A stretch of 64,000 nt of DNA from Xylanibacter brevis ATCC 19188 (GCF_000621725.1 NZ_KK211334.1:1-64000); one strand, 5' to 3'; positions 52,268 to 63,578 are shown, numbered from the stretch's first letter. The notes: generated from the sequence alone by a model not told the origin. Program-made: numbers and translations.

Positions 52268-55096
52268 ATGGAATACAATTTCAGAGACATTGAGAAAAAA
52301 TGGCAGAAACGCTGGGTGGACAATGGCACCTACCGCGTAGTGGAAGATGAGAAAAAGAAGAAATTCTACGTTCTGAACATGTTCCCCTACCCTAGCGGCG
52401 CCGGACTTCACGTGGGTCACCCCCTCGGCTACATTGCTAGCGACATCTATGCACGCTACAAGCGCCTGAAGGGTTTCAACGTGCTGAACCCCATGGGATA
52501 CGATGCCTACGGTCTGCCCGCAGAGCAGTATGCCATCCAGACGGGCCAACACCCTGCCATCACCACCGAACAGAACATCAACCGCTATCGCGAGCAGTTG
52601 GATAAGATTGGCTTCTCGTTTGACTGGAGTCGCGAGGTACGCACCTGTGACCCAGGCTATTACCACTGGACACAGTGGGCCTTCCAGCGTATGTTCCGTT
52701 CTTACTACAGCATTTCTTCGCAGAAAGCACAGCCCATCATCAAGCTCATCGAGCACTTCGAGCTGATGGGTTCTAAGGACTGCGGTGCTCAGGGCAGCGA
52801 GGAGCTGCACTTCACGGCTGCCGAATGGGCCGCATTCTCTGAGAAGAAGAAGCAGGAAGTGCTGATGAACTATCGTATTGCCTATCTGGCCGAGACCATG
52901 GTGAACTGGTGCCCCGCACTGGGTACCGTGCTGGCCAACGACGAAGTCATCAACGGTGTCTCTGAACGTGGTGGCTATCCCGTAGAACAAAAGAAGATGC
53001 GCCAGTGGTGTCTGCGCGTATCGGCCTATGCACAGCGCCTGCTCGACGGACTGGACACCATCGACTGGACCGACTCGCTGAAAGAGGCTCAGCGCAACTG
53101 GATTGGCCGTAGCGAGGGTACCGAGGTTGAATTCAACGTGGCCGACAGCGACAAGCACTTCACCATCTTCACCACCCGTGCCGACACCATGTTTGGTGTG
53201 ACCTTCATGGTACTGGCTCCTGAGAGCGACCTGGTAAAAGAACTGACCACCGCCGACCAGCAGGCTGCCGTCGATGAGTATCTGGCCTATGTGAAGAAGC
53301 GCACCGAGCGCGAGCGCCAGATGGACCACAGCGTAACTGGTGTGTTCTCTGGCTCATACGCCATCAACCCATTTACCGGCGACAAGATTCCTGTATGGAT
53401 CTCTGAATACGTATTGGCTGGCTACGGCACTGGCGCCATCATGGCTGTGCCTGCTCACGACTCGCGCGACTATGCCTTCGCTAAGCACTTCAACCTGCCC
53501 ATCATCCCCGTCATCGAGGGTGCCGACGTCAGCGAGGAGAGCTTCGATGCCAAGGATGGTATCATGTGCAACTCTGCCAGCGATAAGTTCTCGCTCAACG
53601 GTCTGACCGTGAAAGAGGCCATCGCTGCCACCAAGAAATACGTCACCGAGCAAGGCTTGGGCCGCGTGAAGGTGAACTACCGTCTGCGCGATGCTATCTT
53701 CTCACGTCAGCGCTACTGGGGCGAGCCATTCCCCGTTTACTACAAGGACGACATGCCCTATATGATTCCAAAGGAGTGTCTGCCCCTGGAACTGCCTGAG
53801 ATCGATGAGTATAAGCCCACCGAGACCGGCGAACCCCCATTGGGTCGCGCCAAGAAATGGGCTTGGGATACCAAGACCAATAGCGTGGTCAACGTGGCCG
53901 ACATCGACAACGAGACCGTGTTCCCCTTGGAGCTGAACACCATGCCTGGCTTTGCAGGTTCATCAGCCTACTATCTGCGCTATATGGACCCCCACAACGA
54001 CCAGGCGCTGACCGACAAGGAAAAGAACGAATACTGGCGCAATGTGGACCTCTATGTGGGCGGTAGCGAGCACGCCACTGGACACCTGATCTACTCACGC
54101 TTCTGGGATAAGTTCCTCTATGACTCAGGCTACACCTGCGAGGACGAGCCCTTCAAGAAGCTGGTGAACCAGGGTATGATTCAGGGCCGCTCTAACTTCG
54201 TATATCGCATCGAGGACGAGGGCGCCGACAAGGGTAAGTTCGTGAGCCTGAACCTGCGCAAGAACTACAAGGAGACCACACCCATCCACGTGGATGTGAA
54301 CATCGTTTCGGCCGACGTGCTCGACATCGAGGCCTTCAAGGCTTGGCGTCCTGAGTACAACAATGCCGAGTTTATCCTCGAGGATGGCAAATATATCTGC
54401 GGCTGGGCTGTGGAGAAGATGTCTAAGTCTATGTACAACGTGGTGAACCCCGACATGATTGTAGAGAAGTATGGTGCCGACACCCTGCGCCTTTACGAGA
54501 TGTTCCTCGGTCCTGTAGAGCAGTCAAAGCCTTGGGATACCAACGGTATCGACGGTTGTCACCGCTTCCTGAAGAAGTTCTGGAACCTCTGCAGCTCTGC
54601 ATGCTGCGATGGCACCGCAACAGACGCAACACCCGAGAACCTGAAGAGCGTGCACAAGCTCATCAAGAAGGTGTCGCAGGACATCGAGCAGTTCTCTTAC
54701 AACACGTCGATCTCGGCCTTCATGATTTGTACCAACGAGCTGTCGCAGCAGAAGTGCAAGAACAAGGAGCTGATAAAGACACTCGTCATCCTCATTGCAC
54801 CTTTCGCACCCCACATGGCCGAGGAGCTGTGGGAGATGCTGGGCGAGCAGGGTAGTGTGTGCGATGCACAGTGGCCCGAGTACAACGAGCAGTACCTGGT
54901 GGAGAGCAGCGTGAAGATGGGTGTAGCCTTCAATGGTAAGACCCGCTTCGAGATTGAGCTGGCTGCCGATGCCGACAATGCTGCCATCGAAGCACTGGTA
55001 CGCGGCGACGAGCGCACGGCCAAGTACGTGGAAGACAAGCAGATAGTAAAGGTTATCATCGTCCCTAAGCGTATGGTGAACATCGTTATCAAATAA
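52268..55096 (+). CDS. leuS: leucyl-tRNA synthetase
   Basis: 942 residues, class Ia synthetase. HIGH-type motif in '[20 protein letters not shown]'; editing (CP1) domain about 220-420 with '[20 protein letters not shown]'; KMSKS in '[20 protein letters not shown]'; C-terminal anticodon-binding helices. About 60-80 residues longer than the E. coli enzyme because of an insert around 640-700 ([20 protein letters not shown]), frequent in Bacteroidota. Its TAA stop abuts the ATG of the YitT-like gene. Confidence 0.97.
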   Translation: MEYNFRDIEKKWQKRWVDNGTYRVVEDEKKKKFYVLNMFPYPSGAGLHVGHPLGYIASDIYARYKRLKGFNVLNPMGYDAYGLPAEQYAIQTGQHPAITTEQNINRYREQLDKIGFSFDWSREVRTCDPGYYHWTQWAFQRMFRSYYSISSQKAQPIIKLIEHFELMGSKDCGAQGSEELHFTAAEWAAFSEKKKQEVLMNYRIAYLAETMVNWCPALGTVLANDEVINGVSERGGYPVEQKKMRQWCLRVSAYAQRLLDGLDTIDWTDSLKEAQRNWIGRSEGTEVEFNVADSDKHFTIFTTRADTMFGVTFMVLAPESDLVKELTTADQQAAVDEYLAYVKKRTERERQMDHSVTGVFSGSYAINPFTGDKIPVWISEYVLAGYGTGAIMAVPAHDSRDYAFAKHFNLPIIPVIEGADVSEESFDAKDGIMCNSASDKFSLNGLTVKEAIAATKKYVTEQGLGRVKVNYRLRDAIFSRQRYWGEPFPVYYKDDMPYMIPKECLPLELPEIDEYKPTETGEPPLGRAKKWAWDTKTNSVVNVADIDNETVFPLELNTMPGFAGSSAYYLRYMDPHNDQALTDKEKNEYWRNVDLYVGGSEHATGHLIYSRFWDKFLYDSGYTCEDEPFKKLVNQGMIQGRSNFVYRIEDEGADKGKFVSLNLRKNYKETTPIHVDVNIVSADVLDIEAFKAWRPEYNNAEFILEDGKYICGWAVEKMSKSMYNVVNPDMIVEKYGADTLRLYEMFLGPVEQSKPWDTNGIDGCHRFLKKFWNLCSSACCDGTATDATPENLKSVHKLIKKVSQDIEQFSYNTSISAFMICTNELSQQKCKNKELIKTLVILIAPFAPHMAEELWEMLGEQGSVCDAQWPEYNEQYLVESSVKMGVAFNGKTRFEIELAADADNAAIEALVRGDERTAKYVEDKQIVKVIIVPKRMVNIVIK

Positions 55097-56071
55097 ATGA
55101 CTATCAATCACAAAATCATCATGAAAGAGGTCCAGGATTATGTTGTCATAACCCTTGGCCTCTTTTTGTATGCCTTCGGTTTCACCTTTTTCCTCATGCC
55201 CTATGAGATCGTGACTGGAGGCGTGTCGGGTATTGCTGCTATTGTGGAGTATGCCAGCGGCTTCCCCAACCAGTACACCTATTTCCTCATCAACCTGGCG
55301 CTGCTGGTCATCGCACTGAAGATCCTGGGACTGAAGTTCCTGATGAAGACCATCTATGCCATCATCGTTCTCACCTTCCTGTTGGGACTGATGAAAGAGC
55401 TGGTACCACGCGATGAGACAGGCGAGATGGTGAAGATATTGGGCGAGGGGCAGAACTTCATGTCGCTCATCATCGGCTGTATGATGACAGGTTCAGCGCT
55501 GGGCATCGTCTTTCTGAACAACGGCTCTACGGGTGGTTCCGACATCATCGCGGCCTCTGTGAACAAGTACTACAACATGTCGCTGGGCACGGTGCTGTTC
55601 ATCCTCGACTTCATGATTGTAGGCTCCTGTCTGTTCATCCCGCAGTTTGGCGACATGCTCGACCGCACCCACATGGTGGTGTTCGGCTTCTGCACCATGC
55701 TGATAGAGAACTTCATGCTCGACTATATCTACAACCGTCGCCGCTCGTCGGTGCAGTTCCTCATCTTCTCAGAGAAGTGGCAGGAGATAGCCAACGCCAT
55801 CGGCACCCGCATGGACCACGGTGTCACCATCCTCGACGGTCACGGCTGGTATTCGGGTAAGGAGCGCAAGGTGCTTTGTATTCTGGCCAAGAAGAACGAG
55901 AGCACCGACATGTTCCGACTCATCAAGATGATCGACCCCCATGCCTTCGTGTCGCAGAGTGCCGTCATCGGCGTCTTTGGCGAAGGTTTCGATGCCATCA
56001 AGGTGAAGACACCCAATAATACCAACATTGACCCTACGGCGCCCAAGACGCCCAAACTGAAGACCACATGA
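55097..56071 (+). CDS. YitT-family membrane protein (DUF161 + DUF2179)
   Basis: 324 residues. Five to six membrane spans in 1-200 ('[20 protein letters not shown]', '[20 protein letters not shown]', '[20 protein letters not shown]'), then a cytosolic DUF2179 domain ('[20 protein letters not shown]', '[20 protein letters not shown]'). The function is unsettled in the family; transport is usually assumed. It starts directly after the leuS stop and overlaps rdgB by four bases. Met9 (55121) is an alternative start. Confidence 0.9.
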   Translation: MTINHKIIMKEVQDYVVITLGLFLYAFGFTFFLMPYEIVTGGVSGIAAIVEYASGFPNQYTYFLINLALLVIALKILGLKFLMKTIYAIIVLTFLLGLMKELVPRDETGEMVKILGEGQNFMSLIIGCMMTGSALGIVFLNNGSTGGSDIIAASVNKYYNMSLGTVLFILDFMIVGSCLFIPQFGDMLDRTHMVVFGFCTMLIENFMLDYIYNRRRSSVQFLIFSEKWQEIANAIGTRMDHGVTILDGHGWYSGKERKVLCILAKKNESTDMFRLIKMIDPHAFVSQSAVIGVFGEGFDAIKVKTPNNTNIDPTAPKTPKLKTT

Positions 56072-56694
56072 AGATAGTTTTTGCTACCAACAATGAGCAT
56101 AAGCTCAGCGAGATACGCCAGATACTGGGCGATAGGGTAGAGGTGCTCTCCCTGAAAGACATAGGCTGCGACGTGGATATCCCAGAGACGGGCACCACGC
56201 TCGAGGCTAACGCCCTGCAAAAGGCACGCTACGTCTATGACCACTATCACCTCAGCTGTTTTGCCGACGACACTGGTCTTGAGGTAGAAGCTCTCGGCGG
56301 TGCACCAGGCGTCTATAGCGCCCGCTACGCCGCCACCAAGAATCCTACGGCAGAAAGCCACGACAGCGAGGCCAACATGACCCAGCTGCTCCAGGATTTA
56401 GCAGAAAATAACAATCGCAAGGCACGATTCCGCACCGTCATTGCGTTAATACTAAAAAAGGATGTCTGTCCCTGTGGTTGCACCAGCATCAAACAGGAGT
56501 ACCAGTTCGAGGGCATCGTCGATGGCGAGATTACCCGCGAGCGGAGTGGGGCAGAGGGCTTTGGCTACGACCCCATCTTCCGTCCCGAAGGCTACGACAA
56601 GACCTTTGCCGAACTGGGCATGGAGGTAAAGAACACCATCAGCCATCGTGCCCGTGCCACCCAGAAGTTGGCCGACTTCCTACAAAAGGTATAA
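56068..56694 (+). CDS. rdgB: XTP/dITP diphosphatase (RdgB/HAM1)
   Basis: 208 residues; removes ITP, dITP and XTP from nucleotide pools. '[20 protein letters not shown]' is the N-terminal substrate loop, '[20 protein letters not shown]' has the catalytic acidic residues, and '[20 protein letters not shown]' and '[10 protein letters not shown]' are standard. A ~12-residue insert with two Cys ([14 protein letters not shown]) is slightly unusual. Coupled to the YitT-like gene by an ATGA overlap. Confidence 0.95.
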   Translation: MKIVFATNNEHKLSEIRQILGDRVEVLSLKDIGCDVDIPETGTTLEANALQKARYVYDHYHLSCFADDTGLEVEALGGAPGVYSARYAATKNPTAESHDSEANMTQLLQDLAENNNRKARFRTVIALILKKDVCPCGCTSIKQEYQFEGIVDGEITRERSGAEGFGYDPIFRPEGYDKTFAELGMEVKNTISHRARATQKLADFLQKV

Positions 56695-56695
56695 G

Positions 56696-58630
56696 ATGAG
56701 AAGAATCGTTGTTCTATTACTACTCACCGTGTGTGCACTCGTGTCACTGCAGGCACAGGTAGGTTCGTGGCAGGCATACATGTCGTACCACGAGCCCCAG
56801 CAAATTGCGAAAGGTGGCAACAACCTCTATGTGCTGGCGTCCAACAGCTTGTATCAGTACAACCTCAACGACCAGAGCATCACCACCTACGACAAGATCA
56901 CAGGTCTCAGCGATACCTATATCACACATATTGCCTGGAACAACGACGCCCGTAAGCTCATCATCATCTATCAGAACTCCAACATAGACCTGCTAGATGC
57001 CAATGGTAACATCACCAATATAGCAGCACTCTACAAGAAGTCTATGACCGACGATAAGACCATCGACAGCCTGACCATCGATGGCATCTACGCCTACCTG
57101 TATGCCCGCTTTGCCATTATCAAAGTCAACATGCAGCGTGGGGAAATCAGCGATACCTATCGTCCCAACCATCCGCAGTATCCCACCTCGCTGCCCATTC
57201 TTAAGACCGACGACTACGACACCTACCTGCCCGTGGTCAAGACCCTCCAACCAGGTGGTCCAAAGTACAACTACTTCTATAACATGCAGTTCGTTGGCAA
57301 TCGGCTCTATACCGTGGGTGGCTATTACCTGGCAGGCTCCATGGACCTGCAGCGCCCAGGAACTGTTCAGCAGTTTGATGGTGATGAATGGAAGATTTAC
57401 GAAGATGAACTTCAAAACAAGACGGGCTTTTCATATCTGAACAACAACTGCGTTGCAGTAGATCCTACCGACCACAACCATGTCTTTGCTGGCGGACGCT
57501 GCGGCCTTTACGAGTTCCAAGAAGGACAACTCGTGAACTATTACACCCAGGACAACAGTCCACTGCACAACGCCTTCAGTAATGGAAAGACACTGGGCAA
57601 CAACTACAACATAGTGGACGGACTGCAGTTCGACGACCGAGGCAATCTCTGGGTGCTAAATAGTCATGCAAAAGGTGTCAACCTGCTGCTCCTAAAAGCC
57701 GACGGACAGTGGGAAGACCATTATCAGTCGTCGCTTAATAACTATAAAGGCGTGGGATATAACTCGTTACGCCATGCCATGATAGACAGTCGAGGCTATC
57801 TGTGGTTTGCCAACGTCAACTGGGTAGACCCAGTCGTCTTCTGCTACGACATCTGGATGGATGTGCTGAAACCCTATTATTCATACACCGTCAACAACGA
57901 AAACTATTTCACCAATCAGGATGGCGTCAGCTATAACGTGAGCCATATCAACGCCATCTGCGAGGACCACGATCACAACATCTGGTTGGGCACATCCAGA
58001 GGCCTCTTCATGATCGACGCCAACGAAGTAGGACAGTCGTCGGTCACCTTCCAGCAATTCAAAGTGCCACGCAACGACGGCAGCAACTTTGCCGACTACC
58101 TGATGAATGGTGTCAGCATCAGCTGTATGGTTATTGATGGCGGCAACCGCAAATGGATTGGTACCGATGGCAATGGTGTCTATCTGATCAGTGCCGACAA
58201 TATGGAGCAGATACATCACTTCACCACCGAGAATAGTCCTTTGCTCAGCAATAATATCGAGTCGATAGCCATCGACCCCAACAGCGGCAAGGTGTTTTTT
58301 GGCACCGACAACGGCCTCTGTTCTTATATGAGCGATGCCACCCAACCAGCCGAAGAGATGGAGAAAGACAATGTCTATGCCTATCCCAACCCCGTAGAAC
58401 CCGGCTATACCGGTCTTATAACGGTTGTAGGCCTGTCTTTCGATGCCGACGTAAAGATACTCAGCCCCAGCGGTAAACTCGTCTCACAAGGCCGTTCTAA
58501 CGGTGGCACCTACACCTGGGACGGCTGCGACCTTCATGGCAACCGTGTGGCCAGCGGCGTCTATATGATTGCTACTGCCACCAGCGATGGCAAGGCCGGC
58601 GTAGTGGCTAAAGTGGCGGTGGTGAGGTAG
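56696..58630 (+). CDS. porZ: PorZ-like type IX secretion beta-propeller protein
   Basis: 644 residues from ATG 56696, one base after the rdgB stop; signal peptide MRRIVVLLLLTVCALVSLQAQ. Two beta-propellers follow: 'NNLYVLASNSLYQYNLND' and 'THIAWNNDARKLIIIYQNSN' in the first, and two-component-regulator-type blades 'GLQFDDRGNLWVLNSHAKGV', 'AICEDHDHNIWLGTSRGLFM' and 'SIAIDPNSGKVFFGTDNGLC' in the second. The C-terminus 'VYAYPNPVEPGYTGLITVVG' to 'ASGVYMIATATSDGKAGVVA' is a T9SS sorting domain. PorZ belongs to the cell-surface attachment complex that links cargo to A-LPS. It implies a working type IX system elsewhere in the genome. Confidence 0.88.
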   Translation: MRRIVVLLLLTVCALVSLQAQVGSWQAYMSYHEPQQIAKGGNNLYVLASNSLYQYNLNDQSITTYDKITGLSDTYITHIAWNNDARKLIIIYQNSNIDLLDANGNITNIAALYKKSMTDDKTIDSLTIDGIYAYLYARFAIIKVNMQRGEISDTYRPNHPQYPTSLPILKTDDYDTYLPVVKTLQPGGPKYNYFYNMQFVGNRLYTVGGYYLAGSMDLQRPGTVQQFDGDEWKIYEDELQNKTGFSYLNNNCVAVDPTDHNHVFAGGRCGLYEFQEGQLVNYYTQDNSPLHNAFSNGKTLGNNYNIVDGLQFDDRGNLWVLNSHAKGVNLLLLKADGQWEDHYQSSLNNYKGVGYNSLRHAMIDSRGYLWFANVNWVDPVVFCYDIWMDVLKPYYSYTVNNENYFTNQDGVSYNVSHINAICEDHDHNIWLGTSRGLFMIDANEVGQSSVTFQQFKVPRNDGSNFADYLMNGVSISCMVIDGGNRKWIGTDGNGVYLISADNMEQIHHFTTENSPLLSNNIESIAIDPNSGKVFFGTDNGLCSYMSDATQPAEEMEKDNVYAYPNPVEPGYTGLITVVGLSFDADVKILSPSGKLVSQGRSNGGTYTWDGCDLHGNRVASGVYMIATATSDGKAGVVAKVAVVR

Positions 58631-58665
58631 TTCATAATTCATAATTCATAAAGCATAATTCACAA
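58631..58665. repeat. heptamer tandem TTCATAA
   Basis: TTCATAA x3, AGCATAA, TTCACAA: five 7-bp steps between porZ and the next gene. A different heptamer from the ACTGAGA/CTCAGTT elements but the same period. Confidence 0.6.
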
Positions 58666-61383
58666 TTGAGGGGTGAGAGAACATTATTGAATTTTTCTGT
58701 AGCCTACTTCGTTTGGCTGCTGATGGTATGGCTGGTGTTCGGCTATACCCCGACCAATGATGGGGAAGGGTATCTGGAACTGGCACGGGTATGTTTGGCT
58801 GAAGGACAGCCTTATCCAACTATCTCACTGATGCACTATGATGAACTGCCATTCATTTGGAACATCGGAATCATCAACCTTACCGCCCTTTCACTCCTGC
58901 TCAGCAATTCAATCATTCCATTGCTGCTACTGATGTGCTTGATGAAAGCGGGAACAGCCTGGCTTGTTGGACAAGTGAGCTGCCACCTGTTCAATCACAA
59001 GACAGCCGTTATCGCCATCCTGCTATACATTCTCTATCCCAACAACTGGGGACAAAGCACGATGATCAGCAGTGAGATACCATCCGACTTTTTCTCCCTG
59101 CTGGCTGTTTTCCTGTTCATCAAAGCAGTTTTCTCTAATATTTCTTCTTGGAAAGAAAACAAGAAACTCCTCATCCTCTCAGGTCTTGTCCTGGCATTTG
59201 GCAATTGGTTCCGCCCCACAGCAACTATCATGGTACTGGCGCTGGCCATCTATGCCATTGCGAGACTGAAGAAAGAATCCTGGCGCCCCTTCCTGCTGAT
59301 GGTTGGCGGTTATATCAGTTTCATCATTGTGGTGGGCAGCAGCACCTATATGCGCACCGGACATTTCGTCTATCAGGCCCGTTCATTGTGGTTTTCCATG
59401 GTCGATGAGTGCTATGACGGTGCCGAGGTAGCTCCCCATTGGGGACAGCCTATCTGGCCGGAAGGCTATCCACGCTATATCGAAAACCACCAGCAACTGG
59501 ACTGCTTTGAGTGCGAACGCATCTGGCAAGAGCGCAGCATGGACTGGCTAAAGAACCACAAGGTGGAATACTTGAAGAAGATTCCCGGTCGCATCTACTA
59601 TATGTACCAGAGCGACTACGACAATCTGCCTGCTTTCCTCGGTCATAAAGAACATGCCGAAGACAACTATATCACACTGCCGTTCCGCCATTTGCTCAGT
59701 GAAGCCTCTACACTCAGCTTTGCCCAATGGATGGCGTTGTTCACGATGATTTTTTATGGACTGCTGTTGCTGATGGCTGCAATGGGCATCATCCGCCTGA
59801 CTCTTCAAGGCGAATTTCAGAAACTGGCACTACCTCTGTTCATCATCGTTGGCGGCACCCTGATTCTCACCCTTGTGATGCATGGCGAAACACGCTTCAA
59901 ATCACCTTTCATGCATTGGATATTCATCATGGCCGCAACATTCTTAGCCATGAAAAACTGGAAGAACAAGGCATTCACCCAACTATTTGGAAAGAAAACA
60001 AACCTCTCCGTCCTGCTTCTGCTTCTTTCTTCCAGTGTTCAAGCCGAAGATATACACAGTAAAATCAGTGCTTTAGGTCTTCCCGTTCTCTCCATCACCA
60101 CCGTCAACGGCGAGGAACCCACCTGCGACTATGCCTTCGCTCCGGAAGGAGCTTTTGGTATTACAACAACCAATAATACCAAAGTGCCGGGCCGCTGTGT
60201 GCTCACCCTGTTGGGCGACACCCTCTTCGACAGTGGCGAATACCTGAAAGACCAGAGCGGCATGACCTTGAAAATACGTGGCAACACCAGTTCCTACTAT
60301 TCTGAGAAAAAACCTTTCAAACTGAAACTGGAAAAGAAAAACGACCTACTGGCTCGGGGCGACTCCTGCTATTACGACAAAAACTGGGTGCTACTCACCG
60401 AAGGCGATGTGCTCTACACCCTTCTTGGCCGTAAGGTCAACGAACTGATAGGTATGCCGTGGACCCCCGCTGCCGAGTATGTAAACCTCATTATCAACAA
60501 CGACTATCGCGGTATCTATCTGCTTATTGAACAGGTGAAGCGTAATGCCGACTGCCGTATCAATATAGACAAGAAAAGCGGTTATCTCATCGAGCGCGAT
60601 GCCTACTGGTGGAACGAAGACCTGTATTTTAAAACTGAAAAACAAGGCAAGCAGTTTACCTTTAAATATCCGGAACCCGAAGACATTACGCCCGAACAGC
60701 TGGCCTATATCACCGACTATCTGAACAACTTCGAAACCGCCATCGACGAAGGGCGCTATGATGAATACATCGACCTCCGCTCATGGGCTGCCTGGCTGCT
60801 TGGCCACGATATCTTGGGCACCTACGACAGTGGTGGTGCCAACCTCTACCTTACCAAACACGACGATACACCACAGAGCCGTCTGCAGATGACCACCCTG
60901 TGGGATTTCGGATCTATTATGCGGAATGTGGAAAAGTGGCCGCGCATACACGACGACGCGTTCTTTTACTATACCTGTCTCTTCAATAGTGAGAACAAAT
61001 CCTTCAATGACACTTATATAGCACTCTATGATGAATTGGCACCCACTATTTTCAGCCGTCTGAGCGCTTTTCTCAACGAGTTTGAACAATCTACCACCGC
61101 TGCGGCCATTCAACGCTCACGGCCCTACGAATACGCCCGTTGGGGCGATTACGACAACACCTCAGTGGCCCAGAACATTGAAGAGATGCAGCAATGGCTC
61201 GTTCAGCGCCAGCAATGGCTCAGTGAATCGATAAAAAACATACCCACCTCAGCTTCCGGAATAAGCAACTTATCGCAACCACCTGCTATCTATCAACAGC
61301 CCATCAACCTACTGGGACAACCCATAGACCCACGTTACTATCGCGGCATTATCATTCAGAATGGGAAAAAGGTGATGCGATGA
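58666..61383 (+). CDS. fusion: GT-C (ArnT/GT39-like) membrane glycosyltransferase + CotH-like kinase domain
   Basis: 905 residues. Residues 1-450 carry about ten membrane spans with an acidic first-loop motif 'YTPTNDGEGYLELARVCLAE' as in GT-C/ArnT-type enzymes that use lipid-linked sugars. Then, inside the chain, 'KKTNLSVLLLLLSSSVQAED' looks like a buried signal peptide. Residues ~470-900 are CotH-like: 'MTLKIRGNTSSYYSEKKPFK', 'NWVLLTEGDVLYTLLGRKVN', 'YVNLIINNDYRGIYLLIEQV', 'LWDFGSIMRNVEKW'. The last 26 residues (INLLGQPIDPRYYRGIIIQN...) resemble a short sorting tail. The only in-frame early start is TTG 58666; Met20 (58723) is the first ATG. An internal ATG at 59950 could make the CotH part alone. 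Confidence 0.75.
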   Translation: MRGERTLLNFSVAYFVWLLMVWLVFGYTPTNDGEGYLELARVCLAEGQPYPTISLMHYDELPFIWNIGIINLTALSLLLSNSIIPLLLLMCLMKAGTAWLVGQVSCHLFNHKTAVIAILLYILYPNNWGQSTMISSEIPSDFFSLLAVFLFIKAVFSNISSWKENKKLLILSGLVLAFGNWFRPTATIMVLALAIYAIARLKKESWRPFLLMVGGYISFIIVVGSSTYMRTGHFVYQARSLWFSMVDECYDGAEVAPHWGQPIWPEGYPRYIENHQQLDCFECERIWQERSMDWLKNHKVEYLKKIPGRIYYMYQSDYDNLPAFLGHKEHAEDNYITLPFRHLLSEASTLSFAQWMALFTMIFYGLLLLMAAMGIIRLTLQGEFQKLALPLFIIVGGTLILTLVMHGETRFKSPFMHWIFIMAATFLAMKNWKNKAFTQLFGKKTNLSVLLLLLSSSVQAEDIHSKISALGLPVLSITTVNGEEPTCDYAFAPEGAFGITTTNNTKVPGRCVLTLLGDTLFDSGEYLKDQSGMTLKIRGNTSSYYSEKKPFKLKLEKKNDLLARGDSCYYDKNWVLLTEGDVLYTLLGRKVNELIGMPWTPAAEYVNLIINNDYRGIYLLIEQVKRNADCRINIDKKSGYLIERDAYWWNEDLYFKTEKQGKQFTFKYPEPEDITPEQLAYITDYLNNFETAIDEGRYDEYIDLRSWAAWLLGHDILGTYDSGGANLYLTKHDDTPQSRLQMTTLWDFGSIMRNVEKWPRIHDDAFFYYTCLFNSENKSFNDTYIALYDELAPTIFSRLSAFLNEFEQSTTAAAIQRSRPYEYARWGDYDNTSVAQNIEEMQQWLVQRQQWLSESIKNIPTSASGISNLSQPPAIYQQPINLLGQPIDPRYYRGIIIQNGKKVMR

Positions 61384-61413
61384 CCATAGCTGACATCTTA
61401 ATAAATAACCGTT

Positions 61414-62442
61414 ATGACCGAAAACGTAACCCATCGCGACTCGAACATGGAGCTCTATCGCATCCTGGCAATGGTCTTCGTAATGCTGTTCCACGCCAGT
61501 GGCGAGATAGACCTACTAAATAAAAACGTTGACGCATCGCCTATCGAATCGATAGGCATCACTTGGTTTACAGCGGCAACGTTCACCTGTGTCAACATGT
61601 TTGTACTGCTGTCAGGCTGGTATGGCATCAAGGCACGGTTCGAAAAGTTATTGTCGTTTCTGTTTCAGGTGCTGTTTTTCTCCTTTCTGGTTTATTTCAC
61701 CACCTGTGCCCTGTTCGATGAAGTAGTGTTCAAGTGGTCTTACATAGCCCGTATTGTCACCACCGACATGTACTGGTTCGTTCCTGTCTATCTCCTGCTC
61801 TACATTGTCTCTCCGGCACTCAACACGTTCATCACACAGAGCACCCGACGGCAGTATCAGCTCGTACTGGGCGGCATGCTGCTCATGCAGTGCATCTTCG
61901 GCTGGCTTAACACGCAGGATGAGGGCTATAAGGATGGACGTTCGCCCATCTCTTTCATCATTCTCTATCTGTTGGGAGGCTATCTGAGGCGATTCCCCGA
62001 TAACCTGTTGAACCGCCTGTCGCGAACAAAACTGCTGCTGTGCTACATCCTTTTGGTCAGTGTCAATATGGTCATAGCCAAGATGGCGAATATATTTAAC
62101 AGTGAGTATCTTATTGAAGTGACTTGGCGCTATGCCTCACCCTTAGTTATCGTCGCAGCCGCCTGCATGCTACTCGTGTTCACAAAGACCAAGATGGGCT
62201 ATAACAGGACCATCAACTGGATAGCTGCATCATGTTTCGCCGTATTCCTCGTTCATTGTTTCCCAACACTCTACGAAACCATCTTCAGTCCCACTATCGT
62301 CATGATTTGGGAAGAACTGCCCGTATGGACTGCCGTTCCAGCCATTCTACTATTCCTCACGGTGATATTTTTTGCCAGCATCGTAATAGACCAAGGAAGA
62401 ATATGGCTATATGACAAGTTTTTTAAGAAACTATACAATTAA
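61414..62442 (+). CDS. acyltransferase-3 family membrane O-acyltransferase
   Basis: 342 residues, about ten spans. The family start 'RDSNMELYRILAMVFVMLFH' has the conserved Arg and His, then 'FTCVNMFVLLSGWYGIKARF', 'DMYWFVPVYLLLYIVSPALN' and 'ISFIILYLLGGYLRRFPDN'. It resembles OafA/WecH-type enzymes that O-acetylate surface glycans. Thirty bases after the glycosyltransferase/CotH gene, so likely the same transcript and perhaps the same glycan. The substrate cannot be read from the sequence. Confidence 0.88.
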   Translation: MTENVTHRDSNMELYRILAMVFVMLFHASGEIDLLNKNVDASPIESIGITWFTAATFTCVNMFVLLSGWYGIKARFEKLLSFLFQVLFFSFLVYFTTCALFDEVVFKWSYIARIVTTDMYWFVPVYLLLYIVSPALNTFITQSTRRQYQLVLGGMLLMQCIFGWLNTQDEGYKDGRSPISFIILYLLGGYLRRFPDNLLNRLSRTKLLLCYILLVSVNMVIAKMANIFNSEYLIEVTWRYASPLVIVAAACMLLVFTKTKMGYNRTINWIAASCFAVFLVHCFPTLYETIFSPTIVMIWEELPVWTAVPAILLFLTVIFFASIVIDQGRIWLYDKFFKKLYN

Positions 62443-62453
62443 GAAAAGATAGA

Positions 62454-62493
62454 AAAGAATGCCGGAGTTATTAACTCAACTCCAGCATTCTTT
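62454..62493. terminator. bidirectional terminator overlapping the nadA 3' end
   Basis: Arms AAAGAATGCCGGAGTT (62454-62469) and AACTCCAGCATTCTTT (62478-62493), one bulge. The right arm encodes the last residues of NadA. Confidence 0.7.
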
Positions 62494-63460
62494 CTATGGG
62501 CTTCACAGCATCTTTGGCTATCTCTGGGTCAATCTCTATCTGAGGCCATTCGTACTTCAGCGTGTTGTAGATCTTCAGCAGGGTGTTCATCTTCATATAC
62601 TGACACTCGTTGCACGAGCACTCCAGGCCGCTCTCGGTAATCTCTGGTGGCACAGGTATAAACTCCTTATCCGGACACATACGTTGCAGCTCGTGCAGAA
62701 TACCGGCCTCTGTGGCCACAATAAACTGCTTAGCCTCACTACTGCCCGCATACTTCAACATATCGGCTGTAGAACCCTTCACGTCGGCCATAGCCAGCAC
62801 CGGACCCTTACACTCCAGGTGAGCCATCACAATGGCATCGGGATATAGCGCCTTCAACTTCACGATGGCTGCTGGCGAGAAACGCTCGTGCACATGGCAA
62901 CCGCCATTCCACAGCAACATCTTTCTGCCCGTCACCTCGTTGATATAGTTGCCCAGATTATAGTCAGGACCGAAGATAATCTTCGCATCCTTAGGCAACT
63001 GATCCACCACCTTCTTCGCATTACCACTGGTCACCACCACATCGGTCAGAGCCTTCACGGCAGCCGTGGTGTTCACATAGCTCACCACCTGATAGCCCGG
63101 ATGCTCCTCTTTATATTTCTTCAGGTCCTCAGCCTTACAACTGTCGGCCAGCGAACAACCAGCATTCAGGTCCGGACACAGCACAGTCTTTTCGGGCGAC
63201 AACAGCTTGCAGGTCTCTGCCATGAAGTGCACGCCACACATCACCATCATCTTGGCGTCGGTCTCGGCAGCCTTGCGTGCCAATGCCAGCGAGTCACCTA
63301 CGAAGTCGGCCACATCCTGTATGTCGCCCACGGTGTAATAGTGTGCCAATATCACGGCGTTCTTCTCTTTGCAAAGACGACGAATCTCTTTCTTCAAGTC
63401 TGTTCCCTCAGCCACAGCTTCATCAATGAAGCCTTGCTCTGTCCACTCCTTTTTCAACAT
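62471..63460 (-). CDS. nadA: quinolinate synthase NadA
   Basis: 329 residues; [4Fe-4S] enzyme that condenses iminoaspartate and dihydroxyacetone phosphate to quinolinate for NAD synthesis. Seen: 'NAVILAHYYTVGDIQDVADF', 'MVMCGVHFMAETCKLLSPEK', 'VLCPDLNAGCSLADSC', 'WNGGCHVHERFSP', and the C-terminal 'ESGLECSCNECQYMKMNTLL' with cluster cysteines. No nadB or nadC neighbour. The DnaA-box-rich region begins about 130 bases upstream of its start. Confidence 0.95.
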   Translation of the reverse strand: MLKKEWTEQGFIDEAVAEGTDLKKEIRRLCKEKNAVILAHYYTVGDIQDVADFVGDSLALARKAAETDAKMMVMCGVHFMAETCKLLSPEKTVLCPDLNAGCSLADSCKAEDLKKYKEEHPGYQVVSYVNTTAAVKALTDVVVTSGNAKKVVDQLPKDAKIIFGPDYNLGNYINEVTGRKMLLWNGGCHVHERFSPAAIVKLKALYPDAIVMAHLECKGPVLAMADVKGSTADMLKYAGSSEAKQFIVATEAGILHELQRMCPDKEFIPVPPEITESGLECSCNECQYMKMNTLLKIYNTLKYEWPQIEIDPEIAKDAVKPIERMLELS

Positions 63461-63578
63461 CTTATATTTATATTCTTCTTTTTATTTTTTCTTTTAAAAT
63501 AGAAATGAGTAGTATAATATCCCGTTGATAAGTTGGTAAATAATAGCCACTTTACTTGCTCATTTCGTTTTCCCCACG

